Source of the DNA: Prochlorothrix hollandica PCC 9006 = CALU 1027
GTDB lineage: Bacteria; Cyanobacteriota; Cyanobacteriia; Prochlorotrichales; Prochlorotrichaceae
Length of the DNA stretch: 64,000 bases
Direction of reading: 5' to 3'
Assembly (NCBI RefSeq): GCF_000332315.1
Contig: NZ_KB235937.1
Span: 766,675 to 830,674, forward strand
The notes under the pieces were generated by a model, which was not told the origin of the DNA, ran no database searches, and saw only the letters and a list, made by a program, of their open reading frames with translations. Shown here piece after piece: positions 1 through 9,083 of the stretch (the first letter of the stretch is position 1; each line of letters begins with the position of its first letter). A program made the position numbers and the translations under genes.

Positions 1-701
1 AAACCCCGGAAGGTGGTGGCATCGTCACCATCTTCAAACAGGGTGTTCTCCACCGTGGCACCGTGGATGGCGCACAGCAACGCTCCACCCAAGACACCGG
101 CCACTCCCATCATGTGGAAGGGGTTCAAGGTCCAGTTATGGAAGCCTTGGAAGAAGAGAATGAAACGGAAAATTGCCGCCACACCGAAGCTGGGAGCGAA
201 GAACCAACTGGATTGACCCAGGGGGTAAATCAGGAACACGCTCACAAACAGGGCGATGGGAGCCGAAAAGGCGATGGCGTTGTAGGGACGCACACCCACC
301 AAACGGGCAATCTCGAACTGACGCAGCATGAAGCCGATCAGGGCGAAGGCACCGTGGAGGGCGGTGAAGGTCCACAAACCACCTAACTGAACCCAGCGCA
401 CAAAGGCACCCTGGGCTTCGGGTCCCCACAGCAGCAAGAGGGCGTGGCCCATGCTGTCGGCGGGGGTGCTGATGGCCACGGTCAGAAAGTTACAGCCTTC
501 CAGGTAGGAGGAGGCGATGCCGTGGGTATACCAGGACGTGGCGAAGGTGGTGCCGGTGAGCCAGCCCCCGATGGCCATGTAGGCACAGGGGAAGAGCAGC
601 AATCCGGACCAACCCACGAAGACGAAGCGATCGCGCTTCAGCCAATCATCGAGGACATCAAACCATCCCCGATCGCTAATGCGACCTACTGCAGTTGTCA
701 T
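1..701 (-). CDS. psbD: Photosystem II D2 protein, C-terminus cut by the window edge
   Basis: D2 is one of the two core reaction-centre subunits of photosystem II in the thylakoid membrane; it binds chlorophyll, pheophytin and the plastoquinone QA. Translation from the ATG at 701 starts [20 protein letters not shown] and contains the D2 signatures [51 protein letters not shown] and [20 protein letters not shown]. About 233 residues are present out of the usual 352 or so; the rest lies left of the window. In many cyanobacteria psbD overlaps psbC downstream, which cannot be checked here. An AGAGG ribosome site lies about 10 bases before the ATG. The identification is very secure from sequence conservation. 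Confidence 0.97.
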   Translation of the reverse strand, partial: MTTAVGRISDRGWFDVLDDWLKRDRFVFVGWSGLLLFPCAYMAIGGWLTGTTFATSWYTHGIASSYLEGCNFLTVAISTPADSMGHALLLLWGPEAQGAFVRWVQLGGLWTFTALHGAFALIGFMLRQFEIARLVGVRPYNAIAFSAPIALFVSVFLIYPLGQSSWFFAPSFGVAAIFRFILFFQGFHNWTLNPFHMMGVAGVLGGALLCAIHGATVENTLFEDGDDATTFRG

Positions 702-763
702 CGAAATAAAACCTCTTGCTTAACTAGAAGATTGCAAGCATTAAGCTGGTTATCGTTTTTATT

Positions 764-791
764 ATCTTACGCACTTAATAAATTGTTGCAA
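764..791 (-). promoter_or_regulatory. Possible sigma-70 type promoter of psbD
   Basis: On the minus strand TTGCAA (786-791) and TAAGAT (764-769) are separated by 16 bases in an AT-rich stretch about 60-90 bases upstream of the psbD ATG. Position and spacing fit a -35/-10 pair. This is a pattern match only. Confidence 0.4.
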
Positions 792-1110
792 CCTCTTAAG
801 GCTTCATCACAAATCTTCCCTCTACGCTGGGACTCCTGGGAATAGATAGGGAGTTATTGCAATGCAAAGCTTAATGCTAGGAAAGGCGAAGGGAACCAAG
901 GCAAAGCCAGGTACCAGGCTTGTCTCCCCCTGGATAGCTTAGGCAGGTTGAGGGCGGTCTGCTGCAACTGAAGGTTACGAACGACCGGAACCCGAACCGT
1001 CTAGGCTCGCTGTCTATGCTCTCATTAATCGGTTCCAATCTTCCACCCATTGCCCAAATTTACTGAGAATCCAGAGTAGGATCGAGACTTCGTAGGTATT
1101 AGTACTCAGC

Positions 1111-1167
1111 GATCGTCCCCTATTACGTCGTCCCCTATTACGTCGTCCCCTATTACGTCGTCCCCCA
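1111..1167. repeat. Tandem 15-bp repeat (about 4 units)
   Basis: The unit CGTCGTCCCCTATTA is repeated about four times in the gap between psbD and the NUDIX gene. No gene is evident between 792 and 1224; this array is the only structure I see there. Confidence 0.85.
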
Positions 1168-1224
1168 TGACAGTGGGCTTGACCGGGATCAATCCCCAGA
1201 ACGACGACTAGGGATCTTTGGGTT

Positions 1225-1770
1225 TCAAGCACCCAAGTGGGGCTGGGCGAGGAAAAAGCTGGCGATCGACTTGGCATCAATGGGTTCCCCGTCGAGAATG
1301 GCGGACTGGAATTGGGCGGGGGTCATCAACACCGTTTCGATGTCTTCATCCTCATCTTGGGCCGGAGGTGTTGCCAGCCGCTCCAAATCCTGGGCCAAAA
1401 AGGCATAAATAATTTCATCGGAGTAGCCCGGAGCGAGGAAGAACTGACCCAGGGTCGTCCAGCGGTGGGCGCGATAACCGGTTTCTTCTTCAATTTCTCG
1501 GCGAATCGTAGCGGCGGGATCCTCGTGGTCTTCCACAGTGCCAGCGGGAAACTCCAACAGCCAGCCCTGGACGGCAAAGCGATACTGGCGCACCAACACC
1601 AGTTCTCCGTCAGCGGTCACAGGAATGGCCAAGGCTCCCCCAGGGTGGCGCACACATTCCCATTCCCCCTCGGCTCCGTTGGGCAACCGGAGGCTGCTGA
1701 CTTCGTAGTTAAACTTACGACCTTGGTACAGCAGGCGCTGGTGGAGAACTTGGTGGGGGGTGGGGTTCAT
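1225..1770 (-). CDS. NUDIX hydrolase, ADP-ribose pyrophosphatase type
   Basis: The 181-residue protein carries a perfect NUDIX box (G-x5-E-x7-REUxEExGU) in GTVEDHEDP...REIEEETGY around residues 78-100, where the glutamates bind the catalytic metal. The flanking segments LVRQYRFAVQGWLLEFPAG before the box and FLAPGYSDEIIYAFLA after it match the ADP-ribose pyrophosphatase (NudF-like) branch, so hydrolysis of ADP-ribose or related nucleotide sugars is likely; the substrate is inferred. It lies on the same strand as folK with a 153-base gap that contains a 17-bp tandem repeat. A NUDIX gene beside folK is, to my knowledge, common in cyanobacteria. Confidence 0.9.
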   Translation of the reverse strand: MNPTPHQVLHQRLLYQGRKFNYEVSSLRLPNGAEGEWECVRHPGGALAIPVTADGELVLVRQYRFAVQGWLLEFPAGTVEDHEDPAATIRREIEEETGYRAHRWTTLGQFFLAPGYSDEIIYAFLAQDLERLATPPAQDEDEDIETVLMTPAQFQSAILDGEPIDAKSIASFFLAQPHLGA

Positions 1771-1856
1771 GGCAAAAAGGGCGGTATGGGGTTAATGAGT
1801 CACAGGTTCAGCCCCCTCAAAGCATCTGACAGCGATGCTTGGGGGGGATAGGAATG

Positions 1857-1925
1857 GGTTGCACCCTAGGCACGGTTGCACCCTAGGCACGGTTGCACCC
1901 TAGGCACGGTTGCACCCTAGGCACT
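1857..1925. repeat. Tandem 17-bp repeat (4 units)
   Basis: The unit GGTTGCACCCTAGGCAC occurs four times in a row between the NUDIX gene and folK, running into the folK stop codon. The 17-bp unit is not a multiple of three, as expected outside coding sequence. Confidence 0.9.
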
Positions 1926-2538
1926 AGGGGTCGGGAATTGGATCAGGGGGGGCTTCCGATCGCCGCTGAACGCCAGAACAGTCCAAGTGGTGGAGTAGTT
2001 CCGCGATCGATCGCTGGGAGCGAGGATCCCGCCACTGGGGAACAATTTCCGCCAGGGGAACCAACACAAAGGCGCGATCGATCATACGGGGATGGGGCAA
2101 TTCCAGGGTGGGAGTGGTGAGGATGCGATCGCCGTAGAACAATAAATCTAGATCCAGCAACCGAGGTCCCCACCGCTCCCGCCGCACTCGTCCAAACTGC
2201 TGCTCCACCTGCAATAGGGTCTCTAGCATTGTCTCCGGCGACAGGGTGACCGCCAACAGCGCACAGGCATTGAGATAGTCGGGCTGGGGAGGACCAACGG
2301 GTGCAGTGCGATAAAAACTAGACTGGGCCTGCACCTCCAGGCCAGAAACCTTGGCCAGGGCCACCAGGGCGGCGCTGAGAATCCCAGCAGAGTCCCCCAG
2401 ATTACTACCCAAGGCAATGGCCACAGCAACCGGCGCTGGAGAGGCAGGGGTGAGGGGCACAGTAAGCAGGGGCACAGTAGGCAGGAGATCCTCCATGGAC
2501 AGGGCATCACGATCGGTCAGGCAAAGCTTGACTAACAA
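1924..2538 (-). CDS. folK: 2-amino-4-hydroxy-6-hydroxymethyldihydropteridine pyrophosphokinase
   Basis: FolK (HPPK) transfers pyrophosphate from ATP to 6-hydroxymethyl-7,8-dihydropterin in cytosolic folate synthesis. Family signatures are visible in order: ALGSNLGDS near residue 42, FYRTAPVGPPQPDYLNACAL, then RWGPRLLDLDLLFYGDRIL and LPHPRMIDRAFVLVPLAEI. The longest frame begins with TTG at 2538, giving 204 residues. The family normally starts a few residues before ALGSNLGD, so the true start may be the ATG at 2496 or a site nearer the motif; the first ~35 residues are unsupported by homology. Folate genes recur in the window (the thymidylate-synthase-like gene and metF), but not in one operon. 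Confidence 0.93.
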   Translation of the reverse strand: MLVKLCLTDRDALSMEDLLPTVPLLTVPLTPASPAPVAVAIALGSNLGDSAGILSAALVALAKVSGLEVQAQSSFYRTAPVGPPQPDYLNACALLAVTLSPETMLETLLQVEQQFGRVRRERWGPRLLDLDLLFYGDRILTTPTLELPHPRMIDRAFVLVPLAEIVPQWRDPRSQRSIAELLHHLDCSGVQRRSEAPPDPIPDP

Positions 2539-2552
2539 ATCTCCTGAAACCC

Positions 2553-2719
2553 TTGAAATTTCGTGACGAATTTGCGTTGCTTCAGGGACTTGTGTCAGTC
2601 GGGAGCAAGGGGCTAAAGCCCCTTGTCTAGCTAACCTTAGCGTTGGCGCTGACTTAATCTGGTTTCTGCTGTTGAAATTTCGTGACGAGTTTGCGTTGCT
2701 TCAGGGACTTGTGTCAGTC
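2553..2719. repeat. Direct repeat of 48 bp flanking a hairpin
   Basis: The segment starting TTGAAATTTCGTGACGA occurs at 2553-2600 and again at 2672-2719 with very few differences. Between the copies is a stable hairpin (AAGGGGCTAAAGCCCCTT, about 2607-2626). No gene is apparent between 2539 and 2869. Confidence 0.8.
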
Positions 2720-2737
2720 AGTCAGCCCCACACCACC

Positions 2738-2850
2738 GGCAGGGTCAAGAAACCTGACCCCTATATTGACCAAAACCTGGAACCAAAATCGGGTAGGGGC
2801 GGGGTTTCCCCGCCCGATGCAGAATCTTTTGTTAGTCAACCAGGTTCAAC
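2738..2850 (+). repeat. Dispersed repeat H, copy 1
   Basis: This stretch (GGGTCAAGAAACCTGACCCC ... GTTAGTCAACCAG) resembles the reverse complement of 25411-25510. It contains the palindromes GGGTCAAGAAACCTGACCC and GGGGCGGGGTTTCCCCGCCC. It ends close to the lipase stop codon. Confidence 0.7.
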
Positions 2851-2869
2851 CCAGACTCGTCAGCAGCAA

Positions 2870-3730
2870 CTAGTCAGCAAAAAATTGGGGGTGTTGCCGT
2901 TTATATTCTGCTTTCAAGGCAGTTAAATATCCGTGTTCACCACCGAGAAGGTGACTAGCCACCATCGTAAATTGGCCCAAGTTCTCTACGGTTACAGATA
3001 TTTGATCCAAAAATTCTTTCCAAGGATTGGGATCCACTTGCCACCCACCATCTCCATCATGAAAGACACAGGTTCCCACATGATTAAAGCCAAAATTACG
3101 GGGCGGAACACGGGTGACAATATCGTTACCATTGACAACACGAAAGGTGAACCGGCCAAAGTCTGGCTCAAAGAAATCATCAAATTTATCGTCTCCAACC
3201 CGAGGAGAACCAAAGGTATACAACCCACTCACAGGGTGCTTCTGATGGCGATAAAAGGCAGTGGCGAGGGTGGCCAATGCTGCCCCTAGGCTATGGCCGG
3301 TAATCCAAAGGGATTGCTCATTATCTCGCATTTCCTCGACAGCCGCCAATACATCATCAATGACAGCTTCCAGAGCCGATCGAAACCCCTTATGAATATA
3401 ACCAAACATTGCCTTGACCTTAGGAAAGTTTAGGTCAGTACGCCAGTCTGTGCGGTTTTCAGTGCCTCGAAAGGCTAAAATTATAACTTTGTCATTCCCC
3501 ATAATAAAGCCTTGGGTATCAATGACTGCAATCTTATCTTCCAAAAACTTAAACCTTGGAAATCCCCATTGCTCTGCCTGGGCTTTAATATCACTTTCGG
3601 ATTTATAGGCTAGATCACAGGCTAAGGCTAGGGAGAGGGAATTACGAATATCATACTTCCCGACAATGTGGGGCTGAAAGTCAAAGTAACGATAATCGTT
3701 ATCATGGGTTTCTGGCAAAGTTGAAGTCAT
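2870..3730 (-). CDS. Class 3 (fungal-type) lipase family protein
   Basis: The 286-residue alpha/beta hydrolase belongs to the lipase class 3 family, which hydrolyses acylglycerols or related esters. Visible features: the nucleophile elbow ITGHSLGAALATLATAF near residue 142 (Ser in GHSLG), the preceding IILAFRGTE segment that forms the oxyanion-hole region, YTFGSPRVGDDKFDDFF, which supplies the likely catalytic Asp, and SHLLGGEHGYL near the C-terminus for the His. No clear signal peptide is seen, so it is probably cytosolic or membrane-peripheral. Substrate is unknown. It stands alone, flanked by repeats on both sides; the upstream 200 bases hold no gene before the A-family repeats. Confidence 0.9.
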   Translation of the reverse strand: MTSTLPETHDNDYRYFDFQPHIVGKYDIRNSLSLALACDLAYKSESDIKAQAEQWGFPRFKFLEDKIAVIDTQGFIMGNDKVIILAFRGTENRTDWRTDLNFPKVKAMFGYIHKGFRSALEAVIDDVLAAVEEMRDNEQSLWITGHSLGAALATLATAFYRHQKHPVSGLYTFGSPRVGDDKFDDFFEPDFGRFTFRVVNGNDIVTRVPPRNFGFNHVGTCVFHDGDGGWQVDPNPWKEFLDQISVTVENLGQFTMVASHLLGGEHGYLTALKAEYKRQHPQFFAD

Positions 3731-3925
3731 CGCTTCTGGGCCTCCAGTCTAAATAATTTGGGGTAGATTAGGGTAATCAAGCAAACGGATCGATCGAAGC
3801 ATGGTCGCGTGGTCGTTGCGTCGTCAGGGCTGAAACCCGTCTCGACTCCGGTTATTTTTCCAAGTCTACTGAACGGCACCCCCCTACAGCGCAGGGATCG
3901 TCTCTGTTTTTGCATAAAACCCTAC

Positions 3926-4028
3926 TACAGCAATCCTAAATCAGTTGTAAGGATCTCGATCGCTGAAACCCTTTACGTGGCGTGTGCCCTCCGGGCGCAC
4001 ACCACACAACCCATCTCAGACGGCTGTA
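3926..4028 (+). mobile_element. MITE-like repeat A, copy 1
   Basis: 103-bp element. Its ends TACAGCAATCC and GGCTGTA are imperfect inverted repeats, and the centre is a long palindrome (GTGTGCCCTCCGGGCGCACAC). Same family as the other eleven A copies. It lacks coding capacity, so it must be moved in trans if mobile. The terminal TA suggests insertion at TA. Confidence 0.85.
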
Positions 4029-4039
4029 TAAAACGAGTA

Positions 4040-4142
4040 TACAGCACTCCTAAATCAGTTGTAAGGATCTCGATGGCTGAAACCCTTGGTGTGGTGTGCC
4101 CCCGGAGGGGGCACACCACACGACCCATTTAGGACTGCTGTA
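4040..4142 (+). mobile_element. MITE-like repeat A, copy 2
   Basis: 103-bp A element in tandem with copy 1, separated by 11 bases. The word TAAAACGAG follows both copies, as if the pair arose by insertion next to a duplicated flank. The element ends only 16 bases before the start of the broken ADP-ribosylglycohydrolase gene. Confidence 0.85.
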
Positions 4143-4158
4143 AAACGAGGTGAACACC

Positions 4159-4516
4159 ATGTTATCGTTGGGCGATCGCCAGCGGGGCTGTCTTTTGGGG
4201 TTGGCGGTGGGGGATGCCGTCGGGGCGCATGTCAGGGTTGGGGGGGTGCATCGTAGGGGCGAAGCATGGGCGGCAAAACTTGGGGCGATCACCCAGAGAA
4301 TACCTACGCCCATGCTTCGCCCGTACCCAAAATGGGGGCATTGACCTCCCCTGATTTCAATCCGATCCTGCCCCCCCAATGACGAGATGCGCCCGATGCC
4401 GTCGGTACCACAGTGGAGTTTAAAGCCCGTGGTTCATTTCCTACCGTTACAGACCTAGTGGGGGGGTGGTCCCTTTGCCTTGCCTGCCGGAGCCTAGACC
4501 GATGACACTTCTATGG
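4159..4516 (+). pseudogene. ADP-ribosylglycohydrolase (DraG-like) gene remnant, split by a MITE
   Basis: The frame starting ATG 4159 reads MLSLGDRQRGCLLGLAVGDA, the typical N-terminus of ADP-ribosylglycohydrolases, which remove ADP-ribose from proteins or metabolites using two Mg ions. At VGDAVG the reading is broken by element C1; directly after it the same codons resume as AVGTTVEFKARGSFPTVTDL. Further on, a G run has 7 instead of the 6 Gs needed for VGGGPFALPAGA (a +1 frameshift), and the expected Trp codon before TDDTSM reads TAG. The remnant then stops at TDDTSM, where the pbpC tail begins. Three independent lesions plus truncation mean the gene is dead. The family match is by eye but very characteristic. 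Confidence 0.9.
4223..4394 (+). mobile_element. MITE C, copy 1, with 10-bp target duplication
   Basis: 172-bp insertion with imperfect terminal inverted repeats (GGGCGCATGTC at the left, GACGAGATGCGCCC at the right) flanked by the direct repeat GATGCCGTCG at 4213-4222 and 4395-4404. An inner inverted pair (GGGGCGAAGCATGGGCG / CGCCCATGCTTCGCCC) could form a long stem. No coding capacity. Two further copies lie near 42.1 and 52.4 kb. Confidence 0.95.
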
Positions 4517-7096
4517 AACCGGTTTTTCCTGGGGGTTGCTCACACCGTCGGCTTCTGGGGTTTCGACGAGGGTAAACCCCCGCTTCAAGGTGGTTCCCGC
4601 TGCTTCCCCTAGGGCTTCCACCGTAAACCCGACCTCCTCCTGCCAATCCGCCGCCACCACCTTCAGCACCCAATCCCCCGGTGCCAAATCCCAGAAGAAA
4701 TCGGGCTGGCGTTGGGTTGCTAGGGGGTGATCATTGAGGAACCAGGACACCGGTTGAGGGGGTGTGGCGGTGAGTTGGAACTGGATCCGTTGGGAGGGGG
4801 TGGGGGGGGATCCAGGGGGATGGGATTCGATTGGGGCATCAGACGAGCTAGGGCCAGAGCTAGGCATAGGGCCAAAACTAGGGCCAGAACTAGGGCCAGA
4901 ACTAGGGCCAGAATTAGACTGATCTGTGATTAGAAAAAAGCGATCGCCCGGTGCCGGGAACTGAATATGGCGGACAGGGGCAGAGTCTGGGCGATCGACA
5001 CCACAGGCCGAGGAGGGCGCACAGACCCCCGAACCGGGCGCAGAGGGCTGAACGCTAGACAAGGCTGCATCAGAGCCAGGGGCAGCATCGGATCGAGGCG
5101 ACTGAGGGCGACTATATTCCAGCACCATCGTGGCGCAGGGAGTCCCCCGACTATCATCTGCGGATAACCCCGTGGCGGCACACACCGACACCTGGGGCCA
5201 ATCCGGCAGGGGGAATGGCTCCGGTTCCTGGTGTTCATGGAGCTTCAGCATAATACGCTGCCACAGGGGAGCCGCCCCCGTCACCCCCGACACCTCCACC
5301 ATGGCACTGCCATCAAAATTGCCAACCCAGGTGGCCACGGTGTAATCCTGGGTATAACCCACGGTCCAGGTATCCCGAAATTGAGACGAGGTGCCCGTCT
5401 TCACCGCTGCGGGAAAGGGCAGGGTCAACACCGACTCCACCCCAAAGGCTTGGGCACGGGCATAGGGATCCCGCAGCATATCCGTCAGTAAATAGGTGGT
5501 GGTGCGATCGAGGCTGGCCATTGACTCCAGGGCACCGGGCTGCACCGCAACCCCCGGCACTGTCACCATCTGCCGCCCCTGGCCCCCCGTAGCCAAGGTC
5601 ATATAGGCCCGCGCCAACTCCCACAAACTGACCTCACCGCTCCCCAGGGCCAGCCCCAAGCCATAGAAATCCGAGGACTGGGTGAGGTGGCGAAACCCCA
5701 ACTGCTGTAGACGGGTCAGGAACACCGGCACCGTCACCCGCTCCAACAACCGCACCGCCGGGAGATTGAGGGAATTGGCCAAGGCCAACCGCACCCGCAC
5801 CGTCCCCTGAAAACGACCGCTGTAGTCCATGGGGCTGTAGAGTTGGGAGCCGGGAATGGGGTAATGGGTGGGCACATCGTCCAAGAGGCTGGTGGGCTGG
5901 AGGCTACCCCGATCGAAGGCCAGTTGATAGAGAAACGGTTTGAGGGCAGAACCGGGTTGGCGCAGGGCTTGCACCCCATCATTGCGACCCTGGAACCCCT
6001 CCCAATAGTCGGGGGATCCCACATAGGCCAACACCTCCCCGGTGCCATTGTCCAAGACCAGAGCAGCAGCATGGGTGACATTGTGGGAGGCCAGGGCGGT
6101 GGTCACCTGCTGGACTTGGGCCTGCACAAAGGTTTGCAGATCGGGATCAATGGTGGTGGCGATCGTAGCGCCCACCCCCGGAGGCAACTGGCCACTGAGC
6201 CAAAACAGAAAATGGGGCGCTTGGAGGCGATCGCCCCCGCTTTGGCGCAATTGCAAGGTGGGCAGTTGGGCCGCGATGCGATCGGCCTGCACCGCATCCA
6301 AATCCCCCTCCGCCACCAACCGATCCAAAACATAACCCTGGCGCTGGCGCAAGGCCATGGCATGACTGTAGGGATTCAAGCCGTTGGGATCATTGGGCAG
6401 TGCCGCCAAGACCGTGGCTTGGTCCCAGGTCAAATCCGCCGCCGGAACCCCAAAATAAAACCGCGCTGCCGCCTCCACCCCATAGAGATTGCCCCCCATG
6501 GGTAGCCGGTTGACATAGGCTTCCAAGATCTCGGCTTTGGTCAGTCCCGCCTCCAGCCGCCACGCCAGCCACACCTCCCGCAGTTTCTGGGGTAGGGCGC
6601 GATCGCCATCGGGGTTCTGGGCCTGGGACAGCAGCCGCGCCAACTGCATGGATAGGGTGGACGCACCGCTAACAATGTGACCCGCCTTCAGCGCCTGCTC
6701 GGTGGCCCGCACCGCTGCCCCCCAATCCACCCCCCGGTGCTGGTAAAAGTGCTGATCCTCAGCGGCAATAATGGCGTTGATAAACCGGGGCGAGACCTGA
6801 TCCAAGGGCACGGTTAGGGTTCGCTCCTGACTCTGGCTGAGGAGGGTTCCTAGGGGTTGGCCCTGGCGATCGAGAAAAGTCAGGGCGCGATCGGCCTGCT
6901 GTAGCGACTCTGGCTGCACCGGCATCACCAGGGGCAAACCCCGAATCCCCAACCCCACCACCACAATCCCCCCCACGGCCCAAGCCCACCGCTGCCCAGG
7001 TCTCTGTTGCCCAGGTCTCTGTTGCCCAGGTCTCTGTGGCCTGCCCGATCCCAACCGTTGCAGCCACCGTACCACCGCCGTCCCCTGTCTCACCAT
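4511..7096 (-). CDS. pbpC: Penicillin-binding protein 1C, bifunctional glycosyltransferase/transpeptidase
   Basis: The 861-residue protein polymerises glycan strands and cross-links peptidoglycan at the cytoplasmic membrane. It has a basic N-terminus, one membrane anchor (WAWAVGGIVVVGLGIRGLPL near residues 37-56), a GT51 domain (AAEDQHFYQHRGVDWGAAVR with the catalytic Glu, GASTLSMQLARLL), a transpeptidase domain with SxxK in GSALKPFLYQ, SLN and KTGTSSQFRDTW, then the PBP1C C-terminal domain near residues 770-830. The N-terminus holds an in-frame repeat RPGQQRPGQQRPGQ and the linker before the last domain an in-frame SGPS repeat (12-bp DNA unit). Its last codons abut the ADP-ribosylglycohydrolase relic. 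Confidence 0.93.
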   Translation of the reverse strand: MVRQGTAVVRWLQRLGSGRPQRPGQQRPGQQRPGQRWAWAVGGIVVVGLGIRGLPLVMPVQPESLQQADRALTFLDRQGQPLGTLLSQSQERTLTVPLDQVSPRFINAIIAAEDQHFYQHRGVDWGAAVRATEQALKAGHIVSGASTLSMQLARLLSQAQNPDGDRALPQKLREVWLAWRLEAGLTKAEILEAYVNRLPMGGNLYGVEAAARFYFGVPAADLTWDQATVLAALPNDPNGLNPYSHAMALRQRQGYVLDRLVAEGDLDAVQADRIAAQLPTLQLRQSGGDRLQAPHFLFWLSGQLPPGVGATIATTIDPDLQTFVQAQVQQVTTALASHNVTHAAALVLDNGTGEVLAYVGSPDYWEGFQGRNDGVQALRQPGSALKPFLYQLAFDRGSLQPTSLLDDVPTHYPIPGSQLYSPMDYSGRFQGTVRVRLALANSLNLPAVRLLERVTVPVFLTRLQQLGFRHLTQSSDFYGLGLALGSGEVSLWELARAYMTLATGGQGRQMVTVPGVAVQPGALESMASLDRTTTYLLTDMLRDPYARAQAFGVESVLTLPFPAAVKTGTSSQFRDTWTVGYTQDYTVATWVGNFDGSAMVEVSGVTGAAPLWQRIMLKLHEHQEPEPFPLPDWPQVSVCAATGLSADDSRGTPCATMVLEYSRPQSPRSDAAPGSDAALSSVQPSAPGSGVCAPSSACGVDRPDSAPVRHIQFPAPGDRFFLITDQSNSGPSSGPSSGPSFGPMPSSGPSSSDAPIESHPPGSPPTPSQRIQFQLTATPPQPVSWFLNDHPLATQRQPDFFWDLAPGDWVLKVVAADWQEEVGFTVEALGEAAGTTLKRGFTLVETPEADGVSNPQEKPVP

Positions 7097-7247
7097 GGGT
7101 TTTAGTTCCCGATCTCGCCATAAAACCAGCCAAACCCAAAACTCGGATCCCTGATAGCCCCAGGCAGAGGGCGAAGCCAGCCGGCATCAGTCCCAGACCC
7201 TCAAGGCTGTCTCCCCCTCGCACCCCAAGCCTAACCCAAACCGCAAC

Positions 7248-7346
7248 TACAGCAATCCTAAATCAGTTGTAGCCATCTCGATGGCTGAAACCCTTGGGGT
7301 GGTGTGCGCCCAGAGGGCATACACACGACCCACTTAGGACTGCTGT
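7248..7346 (+). mobile_element. MITE-like repeat A, copy 3
   Basis: 99-bp A element, slightly shortened in the central palindrome, lying between pbpC and the kinase gene on the opposite side of both stop/start regions. Ends TACAGCAATCC and GGACTGCTGT. Confidence 0.85.
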
Positions 7347-7352
7347 CAGGGG

Positions 7353-8813
7353 CTAAACCGTCACCAAGGGTTGGGACACTTTACAGAGGCGCAGAGCTTG
7401 CCGTACCTCCTTCACCGTCGGGTAGCGGTGCTGCAAATCCGGCTGAAGTAGACAACTTAACGTCCGGGCCAAGGGCAGAGAAATGGAGGGAATGGCCTGG
7501 GCATAATAGGCGGAATCCTCCTGTTGGTAATGGTGGATACCCATGGGGTTCTTACCCGTCAACAGGTAAATCAAGGTGGCCCCCAGGGAATATAAATCGG
7601 ACTGGGTTCGAGGCTGGCCCTCCTCCTGTTCCGGTGCCGTATAGCCCCCCGCCGTAATCCGGGTAGCCTGGGCAGAGGTCAGGGACTTGACCGCCCCAAA
7701 ATCCACCACCACAATCCGTTGATCCCGGTGACGCAACACCAAGTTAGCCGGTTTAATATCCCGATGCAAAATCGGGGGGGATTGGCCATGGAGATATTCC
7801 AGCACATCACAAACTTGCAGCGCCCAATCAATCACCTGGGACGGAGCCATTACCCCCCATTGCCGCAAATAACGCTTCAAGTCCAACCCTTGGATCATTT
7901 CCATGACCAAGTAAAGCTGGTTATTTTCCTCAAAGAAATCTAAAAACTGGGGAATACTGGGGTGATGGAGCCGTTTTAGGGTGCTGGCCTCCCGTTCAAA
8001 TAACTCCCGCGCCTTCTTCGACTTTGCCATCGTTTCATTCATCTGCTTCAGCACCACCAGACGCTGTTCCAACTCAAAGGCATAGGCTCCTCCCCCCTCG
8101 CTGCCCAAGGCTCCCTGTCGCCATGCCACGCAGGTTGATCCCATGCCGCCTCGGCTGAGGGGCTTCAAAATTTGGTAGCGGCCAATGGTGCTTAAAAAGC
8201 GCAGGGGTTGGCCGCAGTTCATGCAAAACAGATCCTGGGCTGTGCCGTGGAGATGCTCGCAGGCGCGATCAGGGTTCGGACCCCGGTGGCTCTGGGGCAA
8301 TCCCTGGGACGATCGCCCCCAGGAACGAGGATGGCTCCCCCCCGGACTCCCCAGGGTCATTTCGGCCAAGGACGGCAGGGGCGATCGCCCTGCACCATCC
8401 CCCGACACCCCTAAGCTGGACGATCCTAACTGGAGGCGACGAACAGCGTCAGCATCCGGCACCAACAGGGGGGAGTGCTGATCCACCACCGCTAAGGCAA
8501 ACCGGAACCGTGGACCCTTAGAAGCCAGTTGGATCAGATCCCCATCTAACAAAAAAGCCTGCTCTGTGCGGCTATGGTTGAGAAAGGTCCCATTCTTCCC
8601 CAAACTCTGGATCACCCAACGGGATCCGTCCGCCGTGGCCGATCGATCGCCGTCCCAATATTTGATTTCCACATGGTACCGAGACACCAGGGAATCCTTG
8701 ATCACCACCTCATTGTCCATGGCTCGCCCGATGCGAATCCGCCGCTGGGTCGGGAAGTCCCACCACTTCAACGGTTCAAGGCTTGGAGTATCAAGAAAAG
8801 CCAGACTAACCAC
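7353..8813 (-). CDS. FHA domain-containing serine/threonine protein kinase
   Basis: The 486-residue protein begins with a forkhead-associated domain (RIGRAMDNEVVIKDSLVSRYH, residues about 27-48), which binds phosphothreonine peptides. Next come a linker and a Cys/His cluster (CEHLHG...FCMNCGQPL, near 185-203) that may bind zinc, then a Hanks-type kinase: glycine loop LSRGGMGS, VVLKQM with the ATP-binding Lys, HRDIKPANLVL catalytic loop and DFGAVKS magnesium loop. The gap between glycine loop and Lys is unusually long. No membrane segment is seen, so it is cytosolic. The frame starts at GTG 8813. A PP2C phosphatase lies upstream on the same strand, a natural antagonist. Confidence 0.93.
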   Translation of the reverse strand: MVSLAFLDTPSLEPLKWWDFPTQRRIRIGRAMDNEVVIKDSLVSRYHVEIKYWDGDRSATADGSRWVIQSLGKNGTFLNHSRTEQAFLLDGDLIQLASKGPRFRFALAVVDQHSPLLVPDADAVRRLQLGSSSLGVSGDGAGRSPLPSLAEMTLGSPGGSHPRSWGRSSQGLPQSHRGPNPDRACEHLHGTAQDLFCMNCGQPLRFLSTIGRYQILKPLSRGGMGSTCVAWRQGALGSEGGGAYAFELEQRLVVLKQMNETMAKSKKARELFEREASTLKRLHHPSIPQFLDFFEENNQLYLVMEMIQGLDLKRYLRQWGVMAPSQVIDWALQVCDVLEYLHGQSPPILHRDIKPANLVLRHRDQRIVVVDFGAVKSLTSAQATRITAGGYTAPEQEEGQPRTQSDLYSLGATLIYLLTGKNPMGIHHYQQEDSAYYAQAIPSISLPLARTLSCLLQPDLQHRYPTVKEVRQALRLCKVSQPLVTV

Positions 8814-9083
8814 CGCCGCATCCCAAATCGTTATCGATCGACTTCACTAACCCAGAGGGTGATCCGGACTGATCTAAGCCCGTCTGGACTGGCCCAAAAT
8901 AGCCTGAAATGGTCTAGGCTGGCCTAACAAAGCATTGAATCACTTAAACAGCCCTAAACAGCCCTAGGCTAATCCAAACTGAAGCTAGGCAGGTATCAGT
9001 GCAGCAGGTATGAGTTAATGGGACGGGCAAATCGCAATATTGCCCCGATCGGGCTAGGGCAATCTGCCATCACACCCAAGGCT

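Noticed and set aside
4150-4344. A 64-residue gene starting in the ADP-ribosylglycohydrolase N-terminus
   Set aside because: Its second half is MITE C1 read in frame; it is a product of the insertion, not a gene.
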